DNA of 64,000 nt from Natronosporangium sp035305625 (GCA_963809545.1 CAWEKD010000011.1:186001-250000), one strand, 5' to 3'. Positions 44,592 to 53,344 are shown, counted from the first letter of the stretch. The notes: a model not told the origin generated them from the letters alone. Made by a program: numbers and translations.

Positions 44592-46022
44592 GTGCGGGTG
44601 GCGCTGATCACTGAAAGTGGATACCCGTACCGGCCCGGCAGCCTCAGCAGCTGGTGTCGGCAACTGATCCGTGGCCTGGACGGGCACACCTTCCAGGTGA
44701 TCGCTCTGACCGACCGGGACAGCGCTCCGCCCGCCGGCCCGCTGCCCGCCAACCTCACCCAGGTGACCCCGGTACCGGTGTGGGAGCCGCCGGCGCCCGG
44801 CCCCCGCCGAATCAGCCGGCGGACCCGCCGCGCCGCCACCGCAGCGGCCGCGCTGCTCTGCCAGGGCATGCACGTCGGCGAGAACCAGGCCAGCGTGTTC
44901 CGGGACGGGCTGGTCCGGCTGACCAGACTGGCCGAGGACGGCGGCCATCCACTGGCGGGGGTCCCGCTGGCACGGATCTTGGCCACCACCTGGCGCGCGG
45001 CCGGCGCGGAACCCCCGCTGGGGCCGGCGGACGCGCACACCGCCGCGGTGCTGCTGGAGCACGCCCTGCGTCCGCTGTCGGTACCGGCCCCGGATGCGGA
45101 TCTCACGCACCCCACCAGCAGCGGGCTGGCCTTGCTGGTGGCGCTCGCCGCCAAGTGGCGGGAAGGGGTCCCGTTCCTGCTCACTGAGCTAGGGGTGTAC
45201 CTGCGCCAGCGCTACCTGGACTATCGGGACCGGCTGTCCCCCGCGGTTCGGGCGGTCATGCTGGCCTTCTTCCGCGCCCTGGCCGGCCTGGGCTACACCG
45301 AGGCCGCGGTGGTGGTGGCCGGCAGCCGCTTCACCCAACGTTGGCAGATCCGCCACGGTGCCCACCCCGGCAAAGTGGTGGTGATCCCCGCCGGGGTGGA
45401 CCCGGCAGAATTCCCGGTCCGCCCAGAACCAACCACCCCGACCGTGGTGTGGGTGGGCCGAATCGAACCACTGCAGGACCTCGACACCGTGCTCGAGGCG
45501 TTCTACCGGGTGCGGTGGCACCTGCCCGCCGCCCGGCTGCGGGTGGTGGGGCCAGTGGCGGACGTGGACTATCACGCCCGCTGCCAGCAACGGGTCCGCC
45601 GGCTGGGGTTGACCAGGGCGGTGGAGTTCACCGGGAAAGTGACGCACCCGGCCCCGGCCTACGCCAGCGGCCAAGTCGTGGTCCGCAGCGGCACGACCGA
45701 AGGGGTTCCGTATCCGGTGCTGGAGGCGATGATGAGCGGACGAGCGACGGTCAGCACAGACGTGGGCGCGGCGGCGGAGGTGGTGGGAGACGCCGGCCTG
45801 CTGGTGCCGGCGGGGGACCCGGCGGCACTCTCCCAAGCGCTGGTCACGCTCCTGACCGATGCCCGCCACCGGCGGGCGCTGGCCGCCGCGGCCGTCCGGC
45901 GGGTCCAGGACAACTTCCCGATCGACCTGATGCTGCGGGCCTACCGCCACGTGTACCTGGACGTCGCCGACCGGGCCGGGCAGCGGCGCTCCCCCGCGGT
46001 GGCGCTAGGAGGTGCCCGGTGA
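44592..46022 (+). CDS. PelF-like GT4 glycosyltransferase
   Basis: The 476-residue enzyme starts at GTG 44592. The N-terminus RVALITESGYPYRPGSLSSW and overall layout match the PelF family (DUF3492 plus GT4), which polymerises GalNAc/GlcNAc-rich Pel polysaccharide from UDP-sugars. The second domain has VIPAGVDPAEFP, VVWVGRIEPLQDLDTVL, EFTGKV and the GT4 EX7E-type GTTEGVPYPVLEAMMSG. No signal peptide, so cytosolic. It is first of three genes joined by GTGA overlaps. Confidence 0.85.
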   Translation: MRVALITESGYPYRPGSLSSWCRQLIRGLDGHTFQVIALTDRDSAPPAGPLPANLTQVTPVPVWEPPAPGPRRISRRTRRAATAAAALLCQGMHVGENQASVFRDGLVRLTRLAEDGGHPLAGVPLARILATTWRAAGAEPPLGPADAHTAAVLLEHALRPLSVPAPDADLTHPTSSGLALLVALAAKWREGVPFLLTELGVYLRQRYLDYRDRLSPAVRAVMLAFFRALAGLGYTEAAVVVAGSRFTQRWQIRHGAHPGKVVVIPAGVDPAEFPVRPEPTTPTVVWVGRIEPLQDLDTVLEAFYRVRWHLPAARLRVVGPVADVDYHARCQQRVRRLGLTRAVEFTGKVTHPAPAYASGQVVVRSGTTEGVPYPVLEAMMSGRATVSTDVGAAAEVVGDAGLLVPAGDPAALSQALVTLLTDARHRRALAAAAVRRVQDNFPIDLMLRAYRHVYLDVADRAGQRRSPAVALGGAR

Positions 46023-47263
46023 GCTCCCCCACCGTGCTGCCCGCCGGCGCCCTGGCCTGGTACGCCCCTCCTCCGCCGCCCCCGTTGGGGCGGGCACTGG
46101 GGAGAGCGCTGGCCCGCGCCGCCCTGCTGTTGGCCCCGGTACCGGTCGCCCTGGCCGCGGCCGATCCCCGATCGGGCTGGCTGGTCCCGGCGGTGGCCGT
46201 CGCCACCGGGTGGACCGCCGTATGCGGACTGAGTCATCTGGGACGGATCGCCGCCCACCGGTCCGGACGCGCCGCCGGTGCCCGGCTGGTGCTCCTGGGC
46301 TTCGCCGCGCTGACTGCGGTGTGGGCGGTGGGTTTGGCCATCCCCCCGACCGACCTGTTAGGCGGGGACCGCCTGCTGGCCTACCTGGTGAGCCTGCCGG
46401 TGCTGATGCTGGGGGCGACCCTGGCGGTGGGGCTGGCCACCGGTCGGGAGGGCCGCCTGGTGGTCTGGCAGTTACCGGCGCTGCTCGCCGCGGCCGCGGT
46501 GCTGTCCGGGAGGGTGGCGCCGGAGCCGGGGGGCCCGATCCTGCTCGCCGCCACGGTCGTGCCGCTGCTCGGCGCGGTGCTCCTCGCCGCCCCCGGGCAG
46601 ACCGTGGCCGGGCCGACCCTTCCCACCGGTCACCTGTGGCGAGGCACCGGCTACCTGGGACTGGGACTGAGCCAGGCGCTGCTGGTGATGCTGGTGCTGG
46701 GGCGGGTAGGCGCCCCCGCGCCGGTGTTGCTGCCGCTGCTGCTGGCGGTGCCGGCGACCCAGGTGTGGTTGGCCTGGCATCGGGTGGGCTGGCAGCGCAT
46801 CTGGGCGGGGGGCCGGGGCTGGCCGGCCCACCAGCACCGGATCCGGGGCCTGGCCTGGGCGACCGTGGCGCCGCTGCTCGTGCCGCCGGCGGCCGCGGCG
46901 GGCCTGCTGGCCACCGCCCGACATCTGCCGTTCCAACTCTCCCGACACCCGGACGCGGCCGGGCCCGTGTTGGCGCTCGCCAGCGGTCTGCTGCTCGTGG
47001 GGGTGGTAGCCGCCAGCGGCCTGCTGGCCCTACGGCACCGGCCCGGGGCAGCCATCGCGGCGACGCTCGGGGCGGTGGTCCTGCTCGCGGCGGAACTGCC
47101 GGCGACGGTGCCGCTGGGGGACGGCTCTCCGGCGCAGACCACCACGATCATCCTGCTGGGCTGGTATGCGGCGGTGTTGGCACTGGTGGCGGTGGTGCTG
47201 TCCGACCCGGAGGCCAGCCCTCCCCGCCCAGGCCGACCGGTGCTGCTGGAGGATCGCGCGTGA
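46019..47263 (+). CDS. Polytopic membrane protein, possibly PelG-like
   Basis: GTG 46019 overlaps the glycosyltransferase stop (GTGA), with AGGAGGTG at 46007-46014. The 414-residue protein is almost entirely hydrophobic with ten to twelve membrane segments (ALLLAPVPVALAAA, LLAYLVSLPVLMLGATLAVG, LLPLLLAVPATQVWLAW, LLGWYAAVLALVAVVL). No sequence motif is recognised. From position next to a PelF-like enzyme it may be the export or synthase membrane partner, as PelG is for PelF. This is inference from context only. Confidence 0.75.
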   Translation: MSSPTVLPAGALAWYAPPPPPPLGRALGRALARAALLLAPVPVALAAADPRSGWLVPAVAVATGWTAVCGLSHLGRIAAHRSGRAAGARLVLLGFAALTAVWAVGLAIPPTDLLGGDRLLAYLVSLPVLMLGATLAVGLATGREGRLVVWQLPALLAAAAVLSGRVAPEPGGPILLAATVVPLLGAVLLAAPGQTVAGPTLPTGHLWRGTGYLGLGLSQALLVMLVLGRVGAPAPVLLPLLLAVPATQVWLAWHRVGWQRIWAGGRGWPAHQHRIRGLAWATVAPLLVPPAAAAGLLATARHLPFQLSRHPDAAGPVLALASGLLLVGVVAASGLLALRHRPGAAIAATLGAVVLLAAELPATVPLGDGSPAQTTTIILLGWYAAVLALVAVVLSDPEASPPRPGRPVLLEDRA

Positions 47264-47910
47264 CCACGCTGCTGCTACCGCTGTACGTAGCGCCCGCGGC
47301 CGCCCCCGAGGCGTGGCGCGCCTGCCTGGCCGCGTGCCTGACTCCGCCACCGACCGGCACCCGCCGGTACGTGGTCGTGGACGATCCGGTCGACCCGGAG
47401 GTGTGGGAGGCCGCCGAGCAACTGACCAAAGCCGGCAATGTGGTGCTGGGCCGGGTGGCGGCCGGCTTCGCGCTCCGTCCACTCGCCGACCTGCTGGACG
47501 AGGTGGAGCGGTGGGCCGGCGGCCCCGCCACCGGCATCCTGCTGGACCAGGCACCGACGAGTCCGTTTTCGTTGGGACCGGTGTGCTTGGCCACTCGCGC
47601 GGCTCGCCGGGCGGGGCTACCGACCGTGTTGTTGAACCCTGGGGTCCCGACCGACCCAGCCTACCGGGCGCTGGGTCTGCCGGTCTGCACCTTTGAAGGC
47701 TCCTGGTGGGAGTACCAGCGCTGGAGCCGGGAGGGAGACCGCCCCGGAGACGGTCACCTGGTGCATTCGGTGCCCACCGCGCAGCTACCGGAGGCGTGGC
47801 GACTTCTCCGCACCCGCGGCGCAGGGTTCGGCCTGGTCACCGACCGGAGCCCACCGGCGACCTACGCCGGGTTGCCGAGCTGGCTACCGGAGCCGTGGGA
47901 GCTGGACTAG
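47260..47910 (+). CDS. Spherulin-4 / GH135-like protein
   Basis: GTG 47260 overlaps the previous stop (GTGA). The 216-residue protein starts TTLLLPLYVAPAAAPEAW and has RRYVVVDDPVDPEVWEAAEQ, a TIM-barrel-type GILLDQAP strand, PTVLLNPGVPTDPAYRA and VCTFEGSWWEYQRW. This is the spherulation-specific family 4 pattern; fungal Sph3 of this family (GH135) cleaves galactosaminogalactan. There is no signal peptide, so it may act inside or lack classical export. It converges on mutM; both stops share the palindrome CTAG. Confidence 0.75.
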   Translation: MTTLLLPLYVAPAAAPEAWRACLAACLTPPPTGTRRYVVVDDPVDPEVWEAAEQLTKAGNVVLGRVAAGFALRPLADLLDEVERWAGGPATGILLDQAPTSPFSLGPVCLATRAARRAGLPTVLLNPGVPTDPAYRALGLPVCTFEGSWWEYQRWSREGDRPGDGHLVHSVPTAQLPEAWRLLRTRGAGFGLVTDRSPPATYAGLPSWLPEPWELD

Positions 47911-48791
47911 CCCTCCACCCGGGCCGGGGTGGATCCGGCCGCCTCGCCCCGGGGGCGCGGCTGACACGTGGGGCAGGAGTAGGACGAACGGTTGGCGAAC
48001 GGTTCCCGTCGGATGGGGGTGCCACACCGGTGGCAGGGTTCCCCTTCCCGGCCGTACGCCGCCAGGGAGCGGCCGAACCAGCCCCCGTCACCGTTGATGT
48101 CCACGTACAGCGCGTCGAACGAGGTCCCGCCGGCGTCGATGGCCTCGGTGAGTACGTCCCGGACGTGGCCGAGGAGTTCCCGGACCACGGAGGCGTCCAG
48201 TTGGTCGCACCGCCGCTGCCCATGCAGCTTGGTCCGCCACAGCGCCTCGTCGGCGTAGATGTTGCCTACTCCGGAGATCATCCGCTGGTCCAGCAACGCC
48301 ACCTTCACCGCCACCCGGCGGCGGCGGAGCGCCGCCACGAACCCCTCCTCGTCGAACGTGGGATCGAGCGGATCGGGGGCGATGTGGGCGATCTGGTCGG
48401 GCACACCCGTGCCGTGGTACGGCGAGATCGACAGCCCGCCGAACGTCCGCTGGTCCATGAACCACAACTGGGGACCGGCGTCCGTAAACCGGAACCGCAC
48501 CCGCAGGTGCGGGTGCGGCGGTGCGTCCGCGGGCCGAAGCACCAGCTGACCGGACATCCCGAGATGCCCGATCAGGGCATCACCTCCGGACAGCGGCAAC
48601 CAGAGGTACTTGCCGCGGCGACCCGCGCTGAGCAGCTTCTGCCCGGCCAGGGCGGCGGCGAAGTCGGCCGCTCCACCGGGATGACGGCGTACCGCCCGGG
48701 GATGAGCCACCTCGACCTCAGCTACCGTCCGCCCGACCACGTGCGTGGCCAGTCCTCGCCGGACCGTCTCGACTTCGGGCAGCTCAGGCAT
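47907..48791 (-). CDS. mutM: Formamidopyrimidine-DNA glycosylase
   Basis: Fpg/MutM removes 8-oxoguanine and Fapy lesions. The 294-residue protein has the catalytic N-terminus PELPEVETVRRGL (Pro2, Glu3), GRRGKYLWLPL, the helix-two-turn-helix region GVGNIYADEALW and a C-terminal zinc finger (CHRCGTPIRRE ... CPTCQP). It starts at ATG 48791 and overlaps the rnc 3' end by eight bases. Confidence 0.95.
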   Translation of the reverse strand: MPELPEVETVRRGLATHVVGRTVAEVEVAHPRAVRRHPGGAADFAAALAGQKLLSAGRRGKYLWLPLSGGDALIGHLGMSGQLVLRPADAPPHPHLRVRFRFTDAGPQLWFMDQRTFGGLSISPYHGTGVPDQIAHIAPDPLDPTFDEEGFVAALRRRRVAVKVALLDQRMISGVGNIYADEALWRTKLHGQRRCDQLDASVVRELLGHVRDVLTEAIDAGGTSFDALYVDINGDGGWFGRSLAAYGREGEPCHRCGTPIRREPFANRSSYSCPTCQPRPRGEAAGSTPARVEG

Positions 48792-49494
48792 CCGGCTCCT
48801 CTCCCGCGGTCAGCTGTCGCCACGCGGCCTCCGCCGCCCGCTGCTCCGCTTCCTTCTTGCTGCCGCCGGTAGCCCCGCCGTACCGGCTGCCGGCCACGAT
48901 CACCCAGGAGGTGAAGGTCTTGGCGTGGTCGGGGCCGGACTCCTCCACCTGGTATTCCGGTACCCCCAGCGAACGCTCCGCGGTCAGTTCCTGCAGGCTG
49001 GTCTTCCAGTCCAGGCCGGCGCCTCGGGCGGCCGCGTCGGCCAGCAGCGGGTCAAACAGCTTGTGGATCACGCTCGCCGCACGGTCCAGCCCGTGCTGCA
49101 GATAGATCGCCCCGAGCAGGGCCTCCAGCGTGTCCGCCAAGATGCTGGACTTGTCCCGCCCGCCGGTGGCCTCCTCACCCTTACCTAGCAGCAGGTACTG
49201 CCCCAGTCCACCCGGGCACAGCGAACGGGCCACCTTGGCCAGCGCCCGCATGTTGACCACGCTGGCGCGCAACTTGGCCAGCTGGCCCTCCGGTAGGTCC
49301 GGGTGGTTGTGGTAGAGCGCGGTGGTGATCACCAACCCGAGGACGGCGTCCCCGAGGAACTCCAGGCGCTCGTTGGTGGGTAGGCCGCCGTTTTCGTACG
49401 CGTACGAGCGGTGGGTCAAGGCACGCCGGAGCAGCGCTGGCTCTATCGGAACGCCGAACGCCGACTCCAGCGCCGCCCCGGCAGAACGAGCCAC
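48784..49494 (-). CDS. rnc: Ribonuclease III
   Basis: RNase III processes rRNA precursors. From GTG 49494 the protein has 236 residues: catalytic signature NERLEFLGDAVLGLV, DTLEALLGAIYLQHG and a C-terminal double-stranded RNA-binding domain (DWKTSLQELTAE to GGSKKEAEQRAAEAAW). GTG 49539 would add 15 residues but overlap rpmF by 41 bases; I prefer the start just after the rpmF stop. It is the middle of the DUF177-rpmF-rnc-mutM unit. Confidence 0.93.
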   Translation of the reverse strand: MARSAGAALESAFGVPIEPALLRRALTHRSYAYENGGLPTNERLEFLGDAVLGLVITTALYHNHPDLPEGQLAKLRASVVNMRALAKVARSLCPGGLGQYLLLGKGEEATGGRDKSSILADTLEALLGAIYLQHGLDRAASVIHKLFDPLLADAAARGAGLDWKTSLQELTAERSLGVPEYQVEESGPDHAKTFTSWVIVAGSRYGGATGGSKKEAEQRAAEAAWRQLTAGEEPDA

Positions 49495-49498
49495 CGGC

Positions 49499-49675
49499 CT
49501 ACGCGAACTCGATGACCTGACGGCCCTTGTAGGTGCCACAGACCTGACACACTGCGTGCGGCAGCTTCGGCTCCCGACACTGCGGGCACGGCTGGGTCGG
49601 CACCCGGGTGGTCTTCCACTGCGCCCGCCGAGAGCGGGTGTTGCTGCGCGAAACCTTACGCTTCGGTACGGCCAC
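49499..49675 (-). CDS. rpmF: 50S ribosomal protein bL32, zinc type
   Basis: The 58-residue protein starts at GTG 49675: AVPKRKVSRSNTRSRRAQW, then CPQC (30-33) and CQVC (43-46), which bind zinc, and ends GRQVIEFA. It lies directly between DUF177 and rnc (six and four bases away). The zinc-binding form means it is not the zinc-independent paralogue induced under zinc starvation. Confidence 0.96.
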   Translation of the reverse strand: MAVPKRKVSRSNTRSRRAQWKTTRVPTQPCPQCREPKLPHAVCQVCGTYKGRQVIEFA

Positions 49676-49681
49676 GGCGTC

Positions 49682-50254
49682 CTACTCCTCCGTCAGGGTC
49701 AACTTCTTCAAGGCAGCCCAGCGCGGGTCGATCGGCTCCTCGTGCCGGTGGTCCGCGGGCAGGTCGTCCCAGTGTGCCCCACACACCGGACACAGCCCGG
49801 GGCAGTCCTCCCGACACCGGGGGTTGCTGGGGAGTGCCAGCACCACCGCGTCCCGCACGGCCGGCTCCAGGTCGATCAGATCGCCCGGCTGCATCCGACC
49901 GACCTCATCCTCCTCGGTGGTGGCTTCGGTCGTGCTGTCGGGGTAGGCGTACAGCTCCTGGATCGACACCGTCAGCTCGTCCGCGATGGGACGCAGGCAA
50001 CGGGCGCACTCACCCGCCACCGGAGTGGAAACCGTACCGGAGACTAGTACCCCCTCGGTCACCGACTCCAGCCGGAGCTCTAGCCGGAGCTCAGCCCCCT
50101 CGGGCACCCCGATCAATCCGACACCAAGATCAGGCGGCGCGGCCACGGTCCGCGAGACATGGCGGATCGCGCCAGCTGCCCGGGGCAGTGGACTGGCGTC
50201 GATGACCAGCGGCGCGCGCGGGTCGAGGGGAAGTGGGGATTCATCATGCATCAT
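49682..50254 (-). CDS. YceD/DUF177 family protein
   Basis: The 190-residue protein carries the DUF177 pattern: SGTVSTPVAGECARCLRPI and, later, a Cys-rich PRCREDCPGLCPVCGAHW that probably binds zinc. In most bacteria this gene sits before rpmF, and its product is linked to 23S rRNA or ribosome assembly. ATG 50254 or 50251 can serve as start. It is six bases upstream of rpmF. Confidence 0.92.
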   Translation of the reverse strand: MMHDESPLPLDPRAPLVIDASPLPRAAGAIRHVSRTVAAPPDLGVGLIGVPEGAELRLELRLESVTEGVLVSGTVSTPVAGECARCLRPIADELTVSIQELYAYPDSTTEATTEEDEVGRMQPGDLIDLEPAVRDAVVLALPSNPRCREDCPGLCPVCGAHWDDLPADHRHEEPIDPRWAALKKLTLTEE

Positions 50255-50329
50255 TAGGCTCCCGACCAGATTGGCCGAACTACCAGACTACCCGCCCGAC
50301 CCAGAGCCGAGCCAATCGGATAGAAGAGA

Positions 50330-50827
50330 CTAAACCTGAGGTGCCTCCCGTTCCGCCTCAGTCGGGGCGAACGACCCGATTTCCCGCAGCGCGTGCATCT
50401 TGTCTCGTCCGCGCTCAATCGAGGCCAACGCACGGGTCAAGAACTGTTCGAAGTTGGCCAGGGCGGTGTCGACGTAGTCGTCGACCTCGTCCCGCAGCCG
50501 CTGCGCCTCCCGGCGGGCCTCGTTGATGATCCGGTTGGCCTCGTGCTCCGCGGAGACCAACACCTCGTGCACGCTCACCAGCCGGGCGTGCTCCTGTTCG
50601 CCCTCGGCGATGATCCGGTCGGCTTCACGTTTGCCCGCTTCGAGGATCTTGTCCCGCTCCTCGAGGAGGTTGATGGCCCGCCGCAGCTCACTGGGCAGCT
50701 CGGCGCGCAGCTCCTCCAGGGCGTTGAGCAGCTCTTGCCGATCGATCAGGCAGTTGCGCGACATCGGCACCGCCCGTGCGTTCTCCACGGTCGCGATGAT
50801 CTCGTCGATGCGCTCCAGCGCGTCCAC
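50330..50827 (-). CDS. SepIVA-like coiled-coil septation protein
   Basis: GTG 50827 (GGGAG eight bases before) gives 165 residues. The start DALERIDEIIATVENARAVPM resembles the first residues of mycobacterial SepIVA (Rv2927c), and the C-terminal CDVYVD-like segment appears as EVDDYVDTALANFEQFL. A DivIVA-type coiled coil rich in Glu, Arg and Ala runs between. It is about 80 residues shorter than Rv2927c, the loss falling in the central coil. Position next to DUF177-rpmF-rnc is the same. It likely acts in cell division. Upstream in-frame starts reaching 50974 lack conservation. Confidence 0.75.
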   Translation of the reverse strand: MDALERIDEIIATVENARAVPMSRNCLIDRQELLNALEELRAELPSELRRAINLLEERDKILEAGKREADRIIAEGEQEHARLVSVHEVLVSAEHEANRIINEARREAQRLRDEVDDYVDTALANFEQFLTRALASIERGRDKMHALREIGSFAPTEAEREAPQV

Positions 50828-51073
50828 CCGGTCCGCTCCCTGTTCTCTGGTCGGCGTCGCTACGCCGCTCCCCTCATCATGCGACCTGTCCACCCAGACA
50901 GAGTCCACCCGATCGTGCCATGTCGGGTCCGCGACACGCCCATTCTGCCGCTCTCCACCCCGACCGGTGAGCACGACGCGGGCTTACGGCGAGTCGTCAA
51001 TCAATCACTGGACCGGAGAGGCAATCCCTGGGGCCGGGAGAGGCCCCGCGGTCAGGACCGACGCCGACGGCGA

Positions 51074-51556
51074 TCAGCCCTGGCGCTGCTGGAACAGTTC
51101 GGCCATCCGGGCGGCCACCGGCCCCGGGACGTGCGCCGACACGTCCCCACCCCACCGCGCCACCTCCTTGACCAGGCTGGAAGACAGGAAGGAGTAGAGC
51201 GGGTTGGTGGGCATGAACAGCGTCTCCACCCCGGTCAACCCGTGGTTCATCTGCGCCATCTGCAACTCGTAGTCGAAGTCGCTGACCGCTCGGATGCCCT
51301 TGACCACGACCCGGGCGTCCCGGGCGCGACAAAAGTCGACCAGCAGCCCGCGGAACGACTCCACCTTCACGTTCGGGTAGTCAGCGGTGGCCTCCCGCAG
51401 CAGCGCCATCCGCTCCTCCACCGTGAACAGGCCGGTCTTCGCCTCGTTGATCAGCACGGCCACGATCACCTCGTCGAACAGCGCGGCCGACCGGGTGATG
51501 ATGTCCATGTGGCCGTTGGTCACCGGGTCGAAGGAGCCGGGGCACACCACGCGCAT
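51074..51556 (-). CDS. coaD: Phosphopantetheine adenylyltransferase
   Basis: CoaD makes dephospho-CoA from pantetheine phosphate and ATP. The 160-residue protein has PGSFDPVTNGHMDII (TxGH motif), GLFTVEERMALLREA, VVKGIRAVSDFDYELQMAQMN and the ISS-type YSFLSSSLVKE. ATG 51556 overlaps the rsmD stop as TGATG. The interval 50828-51073 shows no gene. Confidence 0.95.
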   Translation of the reverse strand: MRVVCPGSFDPVTNGHMDIITRSAALFDEVIVAVLINEAKTGLFTVEERMALLREATADYPNVKVESFRGLLVDFCRARDARVVVKGIRAVSDFDYELQMAQMNHGLTGVETLFMPTNPLYSFLSSSLVKEVARWGGDVSAHVPGPVAARMAELFQQRQG

Positions 51557-52116
51557 CACGATCGCCGACCGTACCAAAGCACGGTGTCCCCGTACCGCCG
51601 CGTGCGGTCGGCGGTGATCGACTCAACCCACGTCAGGGGCCCCGAGCGCCGCGTACGTTCGATCACCACCACCGCGTCCGGGGCCAGCCAGCCGCCCGCC
51701 AGCAGCGCCGCCTGCAACTCGGTCAGTTCCGCATCGGCCAGCGCGTACGGCGGGTCGGCGAACACCACGTCGTACGGGGCGTCGGCCCCGGCGGCGAGCA
51801 CCGCGCCGACCCTGCCCGGTAGGAGCCGTACCCGGTCAGCGACTCCGAGCGCGGTGATGTTGGCCCGGGCCGCCCGCACCGCCCGCGGATCCGACTCCAC
51901 CAGCAGAACGTGGTCAGCGCCACGGGAGCAGGCCTCCAGCCCGACCACTCCTGAGCCGGCGTACAGGTCCGCGAATCGGGCTCCGGCCAGGTCGGTGAGG
52001 GACTCCAGGGTGCTGAACAGTCCCTCACGCACCCGTTCAGACGTGGGCCGGGTGCCCCCGCCGGTGGGGGCCACCAGCCGTCGCCCCCCGAACTGTCCGG
52101 CCACGATCCGTGTCAC
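51556..52116 (-). CDS. rsmD: 16S rRNA (guanine-966-N2)-methyltransferase RsmD
   Basis: GTG 52116 gives 186 residues beginning TRIVAGQFGGRRLVAPTG. SAM motif DLYAGSGVVGLEACSRGA and catalytic DPPYALAD are present, as are RPTSERVREGLFSTL near the N-terminus. It is coupled to coaD, the usual pairing. A longer frame to 52209 has a basic N-terminus without support. Confidence 0.94.
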   Translation of the reverse strand: MTRIVAGQFGGRRLVAPTGGGTRPTSERVREGLFSTLESLTDLAGARFADLYAGSGVVGLEACSRGADHVLLVESDPRAVRAARANITALGVADRVRLLPGRVGAVLAAGADAPYDVVFADPPYALADAELTELQAALLAGGWLAPDAVVVIERTRRSGPLTWVESITADRTRRYGDTVLWYGRRS

Positions 52117-52435
52117 GCTGCTGACGCTACCGTCGGCGCGGCCCCTCCCGGCGGCTACCCCGCGCCTCCGCCACTCGCACAGGCGAAGACTCCCCTCCCA
52201 CGCACTCACGCCACATTGACATCGACCGAACAGGTGAATTTTTCCTCGTCTTTTTGGTCAAATGTAGACCGGGTGAAGGGGACCGACTCTCCACATCCCG
52301 GTACAACCCACTATGGTCAGCTGGGCAAATCCCCTAATCGACGAAACCGCACCGGTCCATCCGCGGACCCGGGGCTCCCGCTCCAGACCGGACGGTGCGT
52401 CGTCCCCTCCAGACTCAAGTCACGAAGGAGTTTGC
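52117..52435. other. Intergenic region before the LPITG cluster
   Basis: 319 bases with no convincing gene. It must hold the divergent promoters of rsmD and the first LPITG gene. A TTGACA at 52216-52221 is followed by a T-rich patch, but no clear -10 lies at 17 bases. AAGGAG at 52425-52430 is the ribosome site of the next gene. Confidence 0.5.
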
Positions 52436-53287
52436 GTGAAGCGGACAGTTCTCGCGCGCCGCGTGCTCGCCGGCGCCGCCGGGGTGGCGCTCGGCCTCGG
52501 CGGCGTCGCCCTTGTCTCCGCCCCTACCCAGGCCGAGGACAGGGTGATGCAGGACACCGGGCGGTACCTCGTCGACTGCCAGACCGTGACCATCACCGCG
52601 GAGAGCCCGGACCCGGTGGTCTGGCGGGTGGTGTTCTACCCGGATGACAAGGTGCAGTACCGCTCGTCTGTCCTCTGGCAGTCCGGCGACTGGGCGACGG
52701 ACGACGACCTCACCGGTGACATCCCGGCGGAGTGGAGCAGCACCGAGCTCAACGTCGAAGTGTCCATCGAGGACCTGCCGGACGGCTGGGTCGCCCCCGA
52801 GTACTGGGACCGCGCCGCCCACAAGTGGGTAGAGGTGGAGAAGAACTCCAAGAAGCGGGAGTACTCGCAACCTTGCGGCTGGGTGCCGCTGCCGGAGATC
52901 ATCGAGGGTGACTGCGAGACCCCGGCCACCATCATCCTGTCCTACCGGCACCCGGACGACCAGTACCAGGACACGCCGGTCACCTACCTCATCAACGGTG
53001 AGGAGTACGCGCCGGGCCCCTACGAGCTGGAGCCGGGCACCTACGAAGTGACCGTCATCCGGGAGGGCCGCAAGAAGGACTACACCAAGACCTGGGTCTT
53101 CGAGATCCCGGAGGTCGAGTGCGACGAGCCCGGCGACGAGCCGGGTGACGAGCCGGGCGAAGGTGGCGAGCTGCCGATCACCGGTAGCACCACCACCCTG
53201 ATCGCCGGCGGCGCGCTGCTACTGCTGGCCGTCGGCGCCGGGGTCTACCTGGTGGCCCGCCGCCGCCGGGTGACCTTCACCGCCTGA
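52436..53287 (+). CDS. LPITG cell-wall-anchored protein, paralogue 1
   Basis: GTG 52436, with AAGGAG five bases before, gives 283 residues. A signal peptide (RRVLAGAAGVALGLGGVALV, cleavage near PTQAED) is followed by a ~200-residue beta-rich ectodomain with Cys pairs, a DEPG repeat (three units), LPITG at 246-250, a membrane helix and an RRRR tail. This is a sortase substrate. The second half contains YLINGEEY and WVFEIPEVEC, shared with the two following paralogues. The charged ectodomain is rich in Trp, Glu and Lys. No sortase gene is in the window. Function unknown. Confidence 0.88.
   Translation: MKRTVLARRVLAGAAGVALGLGGVALVSAPTQAEDRVMQDTGRYLVDCQTVTITAESPDPVVWRVVFYPDDKVQYRSSVLWQSGDWATDDDLTGDIPAEWSSTELNVEVSIEDLPDGWVAPEYWDRAAHKWVEVEKNSKKREYSQPCGWVPLPEIIEGDCETPATIILSYRHPDDQYQDTPVTYLINGEEYAPGPYELEPGTYEVTVIREGRKKDYTKTWVFEIPEVECDEPGDEPGDEPGEGGELPITGSTTTLIAGGALLLLAVGAGVYLVARRRRVTFTA
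53168..53287 (+). repeat. Sorting-signal 3' cassette, copy 1
   Basis: The last 120 bases (39 codons plus stop) are identical, base for base, to 55696-55815 and differ from 54321-54440 at two positions. Confidence 0.9.
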
Positions 53288-53307
53288 TTCCCGCCCCGAA
53301 GGCGATC

Positions 53308-53344
53308 GAGGGGGTCACTGACCAATACGGTCGGTGACCCCCTC
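53308..53344 (+). terminator. 16-bp hairpin after LPITG gene 1
   Basis: Arms 53308-53323 and 53329-53344 pair over 16 bases with one G-U, loop AATAC. It should stop transcription before the second paralogue. The interval to 53549 contains no other gene. Confidence 0.8.

Noticed and set aside
49495..49539. GTG 49539 as start of rnc
   Set aside because: It would overlap rpmF by 41 bases, and the added residues are not part of the RNase III fold.
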